Shown here piece by piece: positions 24,231 to 33,078 of a DNA stretch of 64,000 nucleotides. Origin of the DNA: Rhodospirillaceae bacterium. Its GTDB lineage: Bacteria; Pseudomonadota; Alphaproteobacteria; Kiloniellales; DSM-21159. Every line of letters begins with the position of its first letter. Position 1 is the stretch's first letter. The stretch is from the NCBI GenBank assembly GCA_006969625.1, contig CP030885.1, positions 4,165,430-4,229,429 on the forward strand, read 5' to 3'. A program made the position numbers and the translations under genes. A model generated the notes under the pieces. It was not told the origin of the DNA and did no database searches. It saw nothing but the letters and a program-made list of their open reading frames with translations.

Positions 24231-24267
24231 CTCCCCCGTTTGGGCCTGCCCCACGGATGCGGGGGAG
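24231..24267 (+). other. 8-bp stem hairpin in the AT-rich region
   Basis: CTCCCCCG (24231-24238) pairs with CGGGGGAG (24260-24267); a smaller GGG/CCC stem sits inside the loop. No T-run follows. It might be the body of a small RNA started at the promoter-like pair around 24099-24127. Confidence 0.35.
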
Positions 24268-24539
24268 GACATCGAGCATCGGCATGCATATGTCGAGGAA
24301 GAACATTCAGAGTCGTGAAAACAAGAACGATTCTAATAAACCTGCCTGACTGTGGTTAAGCCCCCTTTGCAGTATTGCGTCCATCGAAGAGACGCCCGGG
24401 GAGTTTGCAGCATTAGATTTTCAGACCGCGAGAACCGCCCCGTCAGGTCGCGTGAGCCTCAAAAAACGACCTGTCGCAACCTCGGCGGGAGGAACGTTGC
24501 GAATGGGAACATTACTGCCGGCGCTTCGCCGGCCGACTC

Positions 24540-24926
24540 TCATGGCCGTCGCGAGTCGCTCGCCTGCGGTAGCGGCACCACCTGCGCCAGGAATCGCAAC
24601 AGCGGAGCCAAAGCGATCGGCTTCTCGATCAGGAATATCGTGTCGTCGACGCGGCCGGCGTAGCGCGACAGGGCGTCCATATCGCCGCTGACCAGGACCA
24701 TGCGGGCATCGGGCCGGAGGCTGCGCACCCGTGCGATCACCTCGAGGCCGTTGCCGTCCGCCAGGGACAGGTCGGTAACGAGCACCTTCGGCCGGCAGGT
24801 CGTCAGGGCGGCGGCGAGCGCGCCCATGTGATGGGCCGAGCTGACCCGGTAGCCGTGACCGCTCAGCACGCCGCTCAGCTCGACGAGCAGTTCGAAGTCG
24901 TCATCGACCAGCAAGACGTCGCACAT
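24540..24926 (-). CDS. single-domain response regulator (128 aa)
   Basis: Receiver only: acidic residues at 8-10 (VDDD), phospho-acceptor D52 (VLVTDLSLADGNG), Ser switch in VLVSGD and Lys in IEKP. It shares the SGD switch sequence with the receiver at 19041-19418, suggesting common origin. It lies upstream of the Tad operon's control region on the same strand. Probably part of the same signalling set. Confidence 0.85.
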   Translation of the reverse strand: MCDVLLVDDDFELLVELSGVLSGHGYRVSSAHHMGALAAALTTCRPKVLVTDLSLADGNGLEVIARVRSLRPDARMVLVSGDMDALSRYAGRVDDTIFLIEKPIALAPLLRFLAQVVPLPQASDSRRP

Positions 24927-25144
24927 TTCCCCTCACCCGATCTGGTCCTGACCGTCCCGAGCCTTGTGTGTCGCCGCCGCCCCCGACGAAGTGCGCCGCT
25001 GCCGGCCGGAGACCGCGGATCGACGAAGCGCGACCGGGCGCGCATTGCGCGGATCGCGCCGCAGGATAGGCGAGCCCTGCGTCGGCCGCGGTCCAATTCG
25101 TTCCGATCTGGTGCCTAAGGGACCGGTGCCTGCAGGACCGCGGT

Positions 25145-25612
25145 TCACGCTCCCGTGAGGACCAGGGCGGCGATCAGAAGGATGTTGGCGCTGCCGATCG
25201 CGGCGCCGGCCGGGATGCGTCCGTCGTGGCCGGATGCGCGCCACAGCCGCCACGCCAGGGCCTGCAGCACGAGGCAGAACGCCAGGACCAGCAAGAAGGC
25301 CGCCAGCTCCCCGAAGAACAGCGCCAGGGATGCGACCATGAGCTTGAGGTCCCCGCCGCCGATCTTTCCCGCCCGCCACGCGAAGAACAGGGCCGCCACG
25401 AAGGCGAGCCCGAGGATCGTCTTGCCGAGCAGCGGCTCCGGCAGGCCGGATTCGAGCGTGCCGGGCCAGGGGACCGTCGTCGCGAGGCGCGCCAGGGCAA
25501 GCCCGAGCAGCGCCAGCGGCAGAAAATTGGGGATCGTCCGCGAGCGCAGGTCCCAAACCAGCGCTGCGCCGCTGGGAAGCGCCGCAGCTACCAAGATCGC
25601 TTCGGCGCCCAT
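25145..25612 (-). CDS. tadV: TadV/CpaA prepilin peptidase (155 aa)
   Basis: A24-family aspartic peptidase of the inner membrane. The two catalytic aspartates are D21 (VWDLRSRTIPN) and D88 in the GGGD motif (IGGGDLK). Several hydrophobic helices fill the chain, and the methylase domain found in PilD is absent, as in TadV. It processes the Flp pilin and TadE of this locus. It is separated from the main operon by a receiver gene and the control region. Confidence 0.9.
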   Translation of the reverse strand: MGAEAILVAAALPSGAALVWDLRSRTIPNFLPLALLGLALARLATTVPWPGTLESGLPEPLLGKTILGLAFVAALFFAWRAGKIGGGDLKLMVASLALFFGELAAFLLVLAFCLVLQALAWRLWRASGHDGRIPAGAAIGSANILLIAALVLTGA

Positions 25613-25684
25613 CCGCTGTCCCCCACCCTGCCCCCCTGCCGCAGGCCGATCGCCGCCGCGCCGACCCGGTCCGCGCGGCTCGGC

Positions 25685-26107
25685 TCAGCCGCGGTCGAGC
25701 AGGCGCCGCACGAGCGCGGCCACCTCGGCTTGCCGGAACGGCTTCTTCAGGAACCCTTCGGCGCCGAGAAGAGTCAAGCGTCGCAGATAGTCTTCCGGCC
25801 AGTCGAGCACGCCGCCCCCGCTCATCAGGACAATGGGAAATCCGACCGCGTGGCGGCGCAGCGAACGTATCAGCTCGATGCCGTCGCACTCCGGCATGAA
25901 GATGTCGACGAAGGCCAGCCGGTAGTCCAGGTCCGGCGCCGCCTGCAGGACGGCGCGTGCATCGCCGGAGGCCTCCACCCGCAAATCCATCGCGGACAGC
26001 AGTGCGGCCAACTCCAGCCGCAGGTCCGGATCGTCGTCGAGGATCAGGACGTCCGGCCGGACCGCACGCCGACGCCAGGCGCCAGGCTGTACGAGTTGAG
26101 GCTCCAT
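25685..26107 (-). CDS. single-domain response regulator (140 aa)
   Basis: Receiver with a short basic N-terminal extension: acidic triad LDDDPD at 24-26, phospho-acceptor D68 (AFVDIFMPECDG), Ser switch in VLMSGGG and Lys in LKKPF. ATG 26107 lies 7 bases after the stop of the Sel1/SPOR gene; the frame upstream overlaps that gene and is not used. Fourth receiver in the pilus region. Confidence 0.85.
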   Translation of the reverse strand: MEPQLVQPGAWRRRAVRPDVLILDDDPDLRLELAALLSAMDLRVEASGDARAVLQAAPDLDYRLAFVDIFMPECDGIELIRSLRRHAVGFPIVLMSGGGVLDWPEDYLRRLTLLGAEGFLKKPFRQAEVAALVRRLLDRG

Positions 26108-26114
26108 AGCGCCG

Positions 26115-27164
26115 TCAATCGCGGATGACGAGGCATTCGAGATCGCCGGCGGCCGCCAGGATCTCCGAACAGAGAGCTTCCGCCGCCGCCTTGCCCGGCA
26201 GCGGCGCACCGTAGACACGCTGCACCCGCCCGGTAGCGAGCCGGTGCGGGTGGATGACGAGATCCTGAGGCTTGCCAACCTCTTCCAGGCGCGCCGCGAC
26301 TTCCGCCCGCAGGCGCTCGGCGCCGGCCGCCGTGCGCATCGACCCGACCCAGATCCGCCAGCCGGCGGACGCGCCGGCAGACCGCGCCGCCGTGCTTTCG
26401 CCGGGATCGCCGTCGGTCGGCTCGCGCCCGGGCCCCGCACGCGGCGTCGCATCGGCCTTGCGGGCCGTCAGCTCCGCCTCGGACGGCGACGCGGCCTCGG
26501 CCTCGGCGGGCGCAGGCGGCGGCGAGAGCCCGACCGGACGCAGAGGCCATTGCTCGGGCATGGTCTCGGCCGGCACGGTCTCGCCCGGCACGGTCTCGCC
26601 CTGCACGGTGGCCCGCGACGCGACCGACGTGCCGAGCGCGGCCTGTGTCAGCGTGTCCGCGATCTGCGGGTCGACGGGCCCGAACCTGCCCTGGCGTATC
26701 AGCTCGGCGACGAGCAGCTGCGCCTGCGCATGTCCGAGCTGGGCGGCACGTTGATAGGCGATCAGCGCGGCTTCCGGATCGTGCGGGGCACCGTCGACCC
26801 CCGTCTCCAGCAGCACGCCCAAAGCGAAGAGCGCATCGGCATTGTCGCGTTCGGCCGCCGTTTCCAGAACGCGAATGGCTGCCGCGGCCTGGCCGCGCTC
26901 CAGCAGCTCCACACTGCGCACGACCGGGTCGTCGGCCGAAGGGCCCTTTGGCGGCCGCTCCTGCGTCGTCGGCGCGGCCGCAGCCGCGCCGCTGCCCAAC
27001 GGCGGATGAGACGCCTGCGGTTGCGCCCAGGTCGTCGTGCCGAGCGCGGCGAGCATGCCGGACGCAAGGATGCCGATCGCCAGGCGCGCCTGGCCGGCCA
27101 CCCGCGGACGGCCGCAGCGGGGGGCCGCGGTCGCCTGTCCCTGCTTTTCGAAGATGGCGGACAT
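26115..27164 (-). CDS. Sel1-repeat and SPOR-domain protein near the Tad locus (349 aa)
   Basis: An N-terminal hydrophobic segment (LAIGILASGMLAALGTTTWA) acts as signal or anchor. Residues about 85-165 hold Sel1/TPR-like repeats (ALFALGVLLETGVDG, AALIAYQRAAQLGHAQAQ), then a Pro/Glu/Ala linker with GETVP repeats. The last 80 residues look like a SPOR domain (WRIWVGSMRTAAGAERLRAE ... GRVQRVYGAPLPGK), which binds denuded glycan at division sites. It may position the machinery at the cell pole or septum; that is inference from domain and neighbours. Confidence 0.75.
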   Translation of the reverse strand: MSAIFEKQGQATAAPRCGRPRVAGQARLAIGILASGMLAALGTTTWAQPQASHPPLGSGAAAAAPTTQERPPKGPSADDPVVRSVELLERGQAAAAIRVLETAAERDNADALFALGVLLETGVDGAPHDPEAALIAYQRAAQLGHAQAQLLVAELIRQGRFGPVDPQIADTLTQAALGTSVASRATVQGETVPGETVPAETMPEQWPLRPVGLSPPPAPAEAEAASPSEAELTARKADATPRAGPGREPTDGDPGESTAARSAGASAGWRIWVGSMRTAAGAERLRAEVAARLEEVGKPQDLVIHPHRLATGRVQRVYGAPLPGKAAAEALCSEILAAAGDLECLVIRD

Positions 27165-27346
27165 GCCTGCGCCGATCCTTCAGATCTCGCCCGATCGCCG
27201 GAGTCCGGCTGTCGGATCGTGGGAAAGGATTTCACCCGCCCTGCCGACCGCTCACGCGCTAAATCCACCGATCTGGTGTTTTTGCCGGCGATTTATCCCG
27301 CCAGGCGCGCGCGCCGACGGTACGGCAGGCCGGCCGCAAAGACCGT

Positions 27347-27808
27347 TCAGCCGGCCGGTCCACGCCGCGACATCTTGGACAGCAGCACGCCGAGGCGATC
27401 TTGCTCGTCGGACGAAAGTCCGAGCGCGGCGAAGAAGCGCGCATCGAAGGCATCCAGGAACCGCCGGGTCTGCGACACGACGCTTCGCCCCTCGTCGGAT
27501 AGGAAGACGGCGTCTGCCTCGCGCGCCTCGGACCGGCTACGCCGGAAGACCAGGCCGCGCCGCTCCAGTGCCTTCAGCGCGTAGCCGGTCGTAGCCTCGG
27601 AAAAGCCGACCTGGTCGCTGAGCTGGTGCTGCGTGCAGCCCGGGCAAACCTGGATCGCCTGAAGCAGCGGCCAGCGAAGCCCGTGGATGGCTCGGCGGGT
27701 CAGGAAGCCGGAGAGTTCGCGTTGATAGCGCCGGGCGACGAGCGCCAGACACTCCCCAAGAGGACGCTCGATGCCGAAGTCGACGACCTTATACGGCTCT
27801 TCGGCCAT
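27347..27808 (-). CDS. MarR-family transcriptional regulator (153 aa)
   Basis: Winged-helix core: LRWPLLQAIQVCPGCTQHQL, recognition helix SEATTGYALKALERRGLV, wing RSRSEAREADAVFLSDEG, and dimerising helices at both ends. ATG 27808 begins a protein of normal MarR length; the longer open frame upstream has non-coding character. MarR proteins usually repress a neighbouring gene and respond to small phenolic ligands; no obvious target gene is adjacent. Structured DNA lies 85-250 bp upstream (listed separately). Confidence 0.85.
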   Translation of the reverse strand: MAEEPYKVVDFGIERPLGECLALVARRYQRELSGFLTRRAIHGLRWPLLQAIQVCPGCTQHQLSDQVGFSEATTGYALKALERRGLVFRRSRSEAREADAVFLSDEGRSVVSQTRRFLDAFDARFFAALGLSSDEQDRLGVLLSKMSRRGPAG

Positions 27809-27891
27809 GCCACCCGAGCCTTCGCTTGCCAGGGCTGCAATCCGGCGATCTGCGTGCCGAAGCAGCGCCGACGCGCCCTGCCGGGCCAACT

Positions 27892-27936
27892 GGAGCGCCG
27901 CCTCACGGGGGACAGGCGAATGTGAGACGGCGCTCC
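27892..27936 (-). promoter_or_regulatory. 15-bp inverted repeat upstream of marR
   Basis: Arms 27892-27906 (GGAGCGCCGCCTCAC) and 27922-27936 match at 14 of 15 positions, the mismatch being a G-U type, with a 15-nt spacer. It lies 84-128 bp before the marR start. It could be a leader hairpin or an operator. Confidence 0.55.
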
Positions 27937-28023
27937 ATGGGCCAAGTGATGACAGCAGGGGCGAACCCTGCGCCACGGAGTAAAGCCGCAGGAGCGGTGG
28001 GTGTGGAACGGCAACTCGCTTCA

Positions 28024-28053
28024 GTTTGGCACGGACCGCGCCAAACCGGTCCG
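28024..28053. other. two overlapping, mutually exclusive 7-bp stems
   Basis: GTTTGGC (28024-28030) pairs with GCCAAAC (28040-28046); CGGACCG (28032-28038) pairs with CGGTCCG (28047-28053). Each stem places one arm of the other in its loop, so only one can form at a time. A simultaneous pseudoknot is unlikely because no linker remains across the first stem. Confidence 0.5.
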
Positions 28054-28261
28054 AATGCGAAGGGATCGACGCCGTGCCTGCACCCGGCGAGCGCTCGGTC
28101 CGGCCCGCCCGGGCGGCACAAGCGACCGTGAAGGCGGTGCCGACGCCCGGGTCGCGCGACCGCATGCAACTGCGCCGGTTGGAGGGGAGCAAGCCGGCTG
28201 TCGTGCCGCCTCAGGGCCGCAAATCGGACCGAGGCGAAAGCGGTTCGACTCTAGGAGAAGA

Positions 28262-28337
28262 TGGTGGAGCCGAGGGGAGTCGAACCCCTGACCTCAGCAG
28301 TGCGATTGCTGCGCTCTCCCAACTGAGCTACGGCCCC
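28262..28337 (-). tRNA. tRNA-Ala (anticodon CGC)
   Basis: The minus strand folds as a complete tRNA: acceptor GGGGCCG/CGGCTCC (one G-U), D-arm with AGCTCAGTTGGGAGAGC, anticodon stem CAGCA/TGCTG enclosing ATCGCAC, T-arm AGGGG-TTCGACT-CCCCT, discriminator A and encoded CCA. The anticodon CGC reads GCG, a frequent Ala codon here. Confidence 0.96.
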
Positions 28338-28521
28338 GTCGCAACGCCGGGGAGCCCCCGCGTCCGAGCGCTGGAACATGCACACAAAGCGGCAGCGTAT
28401 CAAGAGCCTATGGTGGCGCCACATGGCGCTCCGCGGCACATGCGCTTCCGGCGTTTCGATCTTTCCGAACTGCTGGTATCGTCGGCGCAGCAAGGCACGG
28501 CTACCGGGGAGGGCTCTGTCG

Positions 28522-30291
28522 ATGCCGCCGCCACGTTGCCTGCGCGTCGCACTGATCAAGCCGTCGCACTACGACGACGACGGCTATGTCATTCAGTGGC
28601 TGCGATCCTCCATACCCTCGAACAGCCTGGCCTCGCTCTACGGCGTCCTCCAGGACTGCGCCGACCGCAAGGTTCTGGGCGACGACGTCGCCCTCCGGAT
28701 CGACGCCTACGACGAGACCAACAGGGTCATTCCGATCCGGCGCATCATCGAGGCGATCCAGCAGGCCGACGCCGGGTTCGTCGGCCTGGTCGGCGTGCAG
28801 TCGAACCAGTACCCGCGCGCCCTCGATCTCGCCCGCCAGTTCCGCGCGGCCGGGATCCCGGTGATCCTCGGCGGCTTCCACGTCGCCGGCAGCCTGGCGA
28901 TGCTGCCGGGCACGCCGCCGGAGATCGAGCAGGCGCTGCAACTCGGGGTCAGCCTCTACGCCGGCGAGGTCGAGGGGCGCATGGACGAGGTGCTGCGCGA
29001 CGTCCTCGCGGGCCGAGCGAAGCCGGTCTACAACTACATGTCCGACCTGCCCGGCATGGAGAGCACGCCGGTGCCCTTCCTGCCCAGCGACACGGTCGAG
29101 CAGTCCTTGGGCTCCTACACGAGCTTCGACGCCGGCCGCGGCTGCCCCTTCCAGTGCTCCTTCTGCACGATCATCAACGTGCAAGGGCGCAAGTCTCGCT
29201 TTCGCAGCGCCGACGACATCGAGCGGATCATCCGGCAGAACGAGGCGCAGGGCATCCGGCGCTACTTCATCACCGACGACAACTTCGCGCGGAATAAGAA
29301 CTGGGAGGCGATCTTCGACCGGATGATCGCGCTGCGCGAGGAGCAGGGCCTGCGCTTCAAGTTCATCATCCAGGTCGACACCCTGTGCCACAAGACGCCG
29401 AACTTCATCGAGAAGGCGGTGCGGGCCGGCTGCAACCGGGTGTTCATCGGCCTCGAAAACGTCGATCCCGACGCGCTGATGAGCGCGAAGAAGCGCCAGA
29501 ACAAGATCTGGGAGTACCGCGAGATGCTGCTGGCCTGGAAGCGCCGCGGCGTCGTCACCTATGCCGGCTACATCCTCGGCTTCCCCGAGGACACGCCCGA
29601 AAAGATCCGGCGCAACCTCGACCTGATCAAGCGCGAGCTGCCGCTCGACATGATCGAGTTCTTCTTCCTGACGCCGCTGCCCGGCTCGGAAGACCACAAG
29701 GTGCTCTGGCAGAAGGGGGTCTGGATGGACCCCGACCTCAACAAGTACGACCTCAACCACCGCGTCTCCCATCACCCGCTGATGTCGGACGCGGCCTGGG
29801 AGCAGGCCTACCTGGATGCCTGGAAGCAGTACTACACCCTGGCGCACATCGAGACCGTGGTGCGCCGCACCGCCGCCCTGGGTCAGAAGAAGACGCGCAA
29901 CCTGGCGCTCGCGATGGGGGCCTTCTATGGCTCGATCATGTTCGAGCGGGTCCACCCGCTAGAGGCCGGGGTGTTTCGCCGCAAGATACGCACCCAGCGC
30001 CGCCTGGGGCTGCCGCTGGAAAACCCCCTGCTGTTCTATCCGCGGCGCGTCGCCGAGACCGTCCGGACGCATCTGCGTTGGCTCGCCCTCTACCTGCGGA
30101 TCGTACGGCTGCACGACCGCGTCATGCGCGACCCCGACAAGGCGAAGTATCTCGACCGCGCGATGACCACCGTGGCGCCGGGCGAATCCGACGCGCTGGT
30201 CGCCGCCTTCGCCGACCACCTGCCGCAGACCTACGGCGCGCCTACCAAGGCGGCGGCGCAACCGCGCACGGCCGCCGCGCCGCCCGTGTGA
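28522..30291 (+). CDS. B12-binding-type radical SAM enzyme (589 aa)
   Basis: Residues about 5-160 resemble the cobalamin-binding domain that precedes many radical SAM cores (GFVGLVGVQSNQYPRALDLA, VILGGFHVAG), though the classic DxHxxG is not seen. The radical SAM cluster motif is GCPFQCSFC (CxxxCxxC), followed by FITDDNFARN and VFIGLENVDPDAL, typical of this class. The C-terminal 180 residues are helical and basic. Substrate unknown; relatives act in lipid, hopanoid, cofactor and antibiotic methylations or rearrangements. ATG 28522 has GGGGAGGG upstream. No biosynthetic neighbours hint at a pathway. Confidence 0.85.
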   Translation: MPPPRCLRVALIKPSHYDDDGYVIQWLRSSIPSNSLASLYGVLQDCADRKVLGDDVALRIDAYDETNRVIPIRRIIEAIQQADAGFVGLVGVQSNQYPRALDLARQFRAAGIPVILGGFHVAGSLAMLPGTPPEIEQALQLGVSLYAGEVEGRMDEVLRDVLAGRAKPVYNYMSDLPGMESTPVPFLPSDTVEQSLGSYTSFDAGRGCPFQCSFCTIINVQGRKSRFRSADDIERIIRQNEAQGIRRYFITDDNFARNKNWEAIFDRMIALREEQGLRFKFIIQVDTLCHKTPNFIEKAVRAGCNRVFIGLENVDPDALMSAKKRQNKIWEYREMLLAWKRRGVVTYAGYILGFPEDTPEKIRRNLDLIKRELPLDMIEFFFLTPLPGSEDHKVLWQKGVWMDPDLNKYDLNHRVSHHPLMSDAAWEQAYLDAWKQYYTLAHIETVVRRTAALGQKKTRNLALAMGAFYGSIMFERVHPLEAGVFRRKIRTQRRLGLPLENPLLFYPRRVAETVRTHLRWLALYLRIVRLHDRVMRDPDKAKYLDRAMTTVAPGESDALVAAFADHLPQTYGAPTKAAAQPRTAAAPPV

Positions 30292-30472
30292 CGTCGCGGC
30301 CACCCTGGCCACGGGCTTGCCAAGCCGGCCGCCGCTTGTCATTCAGGGGCTTGTCGTTCACTTGCCATTGCGGGCGCGCAAGCGCACATGCAAGGCGGTC
30401 GCCGTGTCGACCCCGAGCCGCCTGTCCCCCGCTACCCCGGATCACTTAGACGAGGGAGCCGCCGCGAAGCCC

Positions 30473-30772
30473 ATGTCTGCCCTGCTTTGGCTGTTCAACA
30501 CGATCGTCGAGGTCTACCTGATCTTCCTGATCGCCTCGGTCGTCCTGTCCTGGCTGATCGCCTTCAACGTGGCGAATCCCTACAACCAGATCGTCTACCA
30601 GATCCGCGAATTCCTGGCGCGCATCACGGAGCCGCTGCTGCAGCCGATCCGCCGGATCCTGCCGGACCTGGGCGGCATCGACCTGTCGCCGATGGTGCTG
30701 ATCATCGCCCTCATCTTCCTGCAGCGGCTGATCAACGACGCCTTCCGGCCGATGGCGATGGGCGGCGTGTAG
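30473..30772 (+). CDS. YggT-family membrane protein (99 aa)
   Basis: Two hydrophobic halves (LLWLFNTIVEVYLIFLIASV and PMVLIIALIFLQRLI) flank the conserved cytoplasmic loop REFLARITEPLLQPIRRILP. This is the YggT family, linked to osmotic stress and division-site organisation in other bacteria. It is followed by folD; in many alphaproteobacteria a DUF167 gene lies between the two, but is missing here (160-bp gap). Confidence 0.9.
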   Translation: MSALLWLFNTIVEVYLIFLIASVVLSWLIAFNVANPYNQIVYQIREFLARITEPLLQPIRRILPDLGGIDLSPMVLIIALIFLQRLINDAFRPMAMGGV

Positions 30773-30932
30773 TAGGGTCGCCGCCCCGCCGGACGGCGGC
30801 CGGACCGCCCGCTACGAGACCCCGAAGACCGCCCGGGACGGCGCCGAAACGCGGGCGCGTGTCGCCGCCGTGCTGGACGCGACTGCGGACTAGCGGCTAA
30901 GCGGGCGCAAACGGTCTGGGGGAGCGAGTCGC

Positions 30933-31832
30933 ATGACGGCGGAGATCATCGACGGCAAGGCCTTCGCGGCGGGGCTGCGCGCGCGCATCGCGGAGCAGGT
31001 GGCGCGGCTGGCTGGGGACGGCCTGGTGCCGGGCCTGGCCGTGGTGCTGGTCGGCGAAGACCCGGCCAGCCAGGTCTACGTGCGCAACAAGGCCAGGCAG
31101 ACCCGCGAGGTCGGCATGCATTCGGTCGAGCACCGCCTGGACGCCGCCACCGGCCAGGCCGAGCTGCTGGCGCTGGTCGCCGCGCTGAACGCGGACCCGG
31201 CGATCCACGGCATCCTGGTGCAGCTTCCGCTGCCGCCGCAGATCGACGCCGCCGCCGTCATCGAGGCGATCGACCCGGGCAAGGACGTCGACGGTTTCCA
31301 TGTGATCAACGCCGGCCGCCTGGCGACCGGCCAGCCGGCGCTGGTGCCCTGCACGCCGCTCGGCTGCCTGATGCTGCTGCAGGACCGGGCCAAGGCGCAG
31401 GGCGGCGACCTGTCCGGCCGGCGTGCCGTGGTGCTCGGCCGCTCCAACATCGTCGGCAAGCCGATGGCGCAGCTGCTGCTCGGCGCCAACGCGACCGTCA
31501 CCATCGCCCATTCGCGCACGCAGGATCTGCCGGCCGTGTGCCGCGAGGCCGACGTCCTGGTCGCCGCCGTCGGCCGCGCGCAGATGGTGACCGCCGACTA
31601 CGTCAAGCCGGGCGCCACGGTGATCGACGTCGGCATCAACCGGCTGGAGTCGAGCGAACCGGGCGGCAAGGGCCGCCTGGTCGGCGACGTCGACTTCGCC
31701 GCCGTGCGGGAGGTCGCCGGTGCCATCACCCCGGTGCCCGGCGGCGTCGGGCCGATGACCATCGCGGTGCTGCTGGCCAACACCCTGACCGCCGCCTGCC
31801 GCGCCAGCGGCCGCGCGGTGCCGACCGTCTAG
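30933..31832 (+). CDS. folD: FolD, methylenetetrahydrofolate dehydrogenase/cyclohydrolase (299 aa)
   Basis: Bifunctional enzyme converting 5,10-methylene-THF to 10-formyl-THF with NADP. Motifs: [14 protein letters not shown] with catalytic Tyr and Lys, [19 protein letters not shown], the dinucleotide signature [16 protein letters not shown] and [18 protein letters not shown]. Full length. GGGGGAG lies ten bases before the ATG. Confidence 0.96.
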   Translation: MTAEIIDGKAFAAGLRARIAEQVARLAGDGLVPGLAVVLVGEDPASQVYVRNKARQTREVGMHSVEHRLDAATGQAELLALVAALNADPAIHGILVQLPLPPQIDAAAVIEAIDPGKDVDGFHVINAGRLATGQPALVPCTPLGCLMLLQDRAKAQGGDLSGRRAVVLGRSNIVGKPMAQLLLGANATVTIAHSRTQDLPAVCREADVLVAAVGRAQMVTADYVKPGATVIDVGINRLESSEPGGKGRLVGDVDFAAVREVAGAITPVPGGVGPMTIAVLLANTLTAACRASGRAVPTV

Positions 31833-31866
31833 CCCGTCGGGCTTCCGCCGGGCGGCCCAGGGGCGT

Positions 31867-33075
31867 ATGCAGGCCCACGACATGCCTGCCGCTTCGCCTT
31901 TATCGCTGACCGCCCTGTTGTGCCTGGCGCTGGTGCTCGCCATGCTGGGCAACTCCACCTTCCCGGCGCTGATCCCGCTGTTCCAGGCGGAATGGCGGAT
32001 GAGCGCCGCCGAGGCCGGCTGGGTCAGCGGCGTCTACTACCTGGGCTATGCGGCGGCCGTGCCGCTGCTGGTCGGGCGCACCGACCGGGTCGACGCGCGG
32101 GCGATCTTCGTCGGCTCCGGCCTGCTGAGCGCGGCGGCGACGCTCGGCTTCGCCCTTTTCGCGCGCGACGCCTGGACGGCGCTGCCCTGGCGCCTGCTCG
32201 CCGGCGCCGGCCTGGCCGGCACCTACATGGTCGGCGCGCGCATCCTGGCCGACCGCATCGCCGGTGCGCGCCAGTCCCGCGCCATCGCCTGGTACACCGC
32301 GCACTTCGCCATCGGCATCGGTCTGTCGACTCTGGCCGCCGGCGAGCTGGCCAGCGCCTTCGGCTGGCCCTCGGCCTTCGTCTTCGGCGCCGGCGGCAGC
32401 GCGGCGGCGGCGATGCTTGTCTGGCTGGCGGTGCGCCCGCAGCGCCCGAGTGGCGCCGCGACCGAAGCGCGCGCGCGCTGGCGCGAGGCGCTGAAGAACC
32501 GCCCGGCGATGGGCTACGTCGCGGGCTACGCCTGCCACATCTGGGAGCTGTTCGGCTGGCGCGCCTGGCTGGTCGCCTTCCTGGTCGCCGCCCCGGCCCT
32601 GCAGCTCGCCCAGGCCGAGGCGACGCGCCTGGCAACCGTGGCGCTGATGTTGGGCCTGCCGGCCTCGGTGCTCGGCAACGAGCTGTCGCTGCGCATCGGC
32701 CGGCTGCGGGCGCTCAGCGCGATCATGCTGGCCTCCGCCGCCTGCACGCTGGCGCTCGGCCTGTCGGCCGACGCCGCGCCCTGGCTGCTGCTGTCCCTGG
32801 TGATGGCCAGCGGCGTCCTGATCACCGCCGACTCCGGCTCTCTGACCGCCGGCGCGGTCGCCGCGGCGACGCCGGAGGGGCGCGGTGCGCTGATGACGGT
32901 GCACACGCTCGCCGGCTTCGGGATCGGCTTCGTCTCGCCCTTGGCCTTCGGGCTGGTGCTGGACGCCGCCGGCGGCACCGCGCAGCCGGGCGCCTGGGGC
33001 TGGGGTTTCGCCGCCCTCGCCCTCGGCGTCGCCGCCGGGCCGCTGGCGCTGCGTCTCGCTGCGCGCACCCGATAA
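31867..33075 (+). CDS. MFS transporter (402 aa)
   Basis: About twelve hydrophobic helices with the MFS pattern GRTDRVDAR between helices 2 and 3 and PWRLLAGAGLAGTYMVGAR in helix 4. Substrate cannot be inferred. A start at 31882 is possible. It follows folD after 34 bases, possibly co-transcribed. Confidence 0.85.
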   Translation: MQAHDMPAASPLSLTALLCLALVLAMLGNSTFPALIPLFQAEWRMSAAEAGWVSGVYYLGYAAAVPLLVGRTDRVDARAIFVGSGLLSAAATLGFALFARDAWTALPWRLLAGAGLAGTYMVGARILADRIAGARQSRAIAWYTAHFAIGIGLSTLAAGELASAFGWPSAFVFGAGGSAAAAMLVWLAVRPQRPSGAATEARARWREALKNRPAMGYVAGYACHIWELFGWRAWLVAFLVAAPALQLAQAEATRLATVALMLGLPASVLGNELSLRIGRLRALSAIMLASAACTLALGLSADAAPWLLLSLVMASGVLITADSGSLTAGAVAAATPEGRGALMTVHTLAGFGIGFVSPLAFGLVLDAAGGTAQPGAWGWGFAALALGVAAGPLALRLAARTR

Positions 33076-33078
33076 GCC

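Larger units (their letters stand above)
23894..24539. other. AT-rich control region upstream of the Tad operon (646 bp)
   Basis: Markedly lower in G+C than everything around it and without a convincing gene. It contains an inverted repeat, a possible CtrA site, a promoter-like pair on the plus strand and two hairpins, each listed separately. The minus-strand promoter of the pilus operon must lie here, but I could not settle on a -35/-10 pair. A 56-codon plus-strand frame from 24189 has no supporting features. Confidence 0.6.
27809..28261. other. 453-bp gap between marR and tRNA-Ala
   Basis: No gene recognised. It holds a 15-bp inverted repeat (27892-27936) and a pair of overlapping 7-bp stems (28024-28053). 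Both could be upstream control elements of marR or downstream structures of the tRNA transcript, since both flanking genes are on the minus strand. Confidence 0.5.

Noticed and set aside
24156..24359. Small plus-strand gene in the AT-rich region
   Set aside because: No ribosome site near the possible starts, codon use unlike the genome, no recognisable protein features.
28024..28053. H-type pseudoknot
   Set aside because: The topology is right but no linker remains between the second arm of stem 1 and stem 2, so both stems cannot form together.
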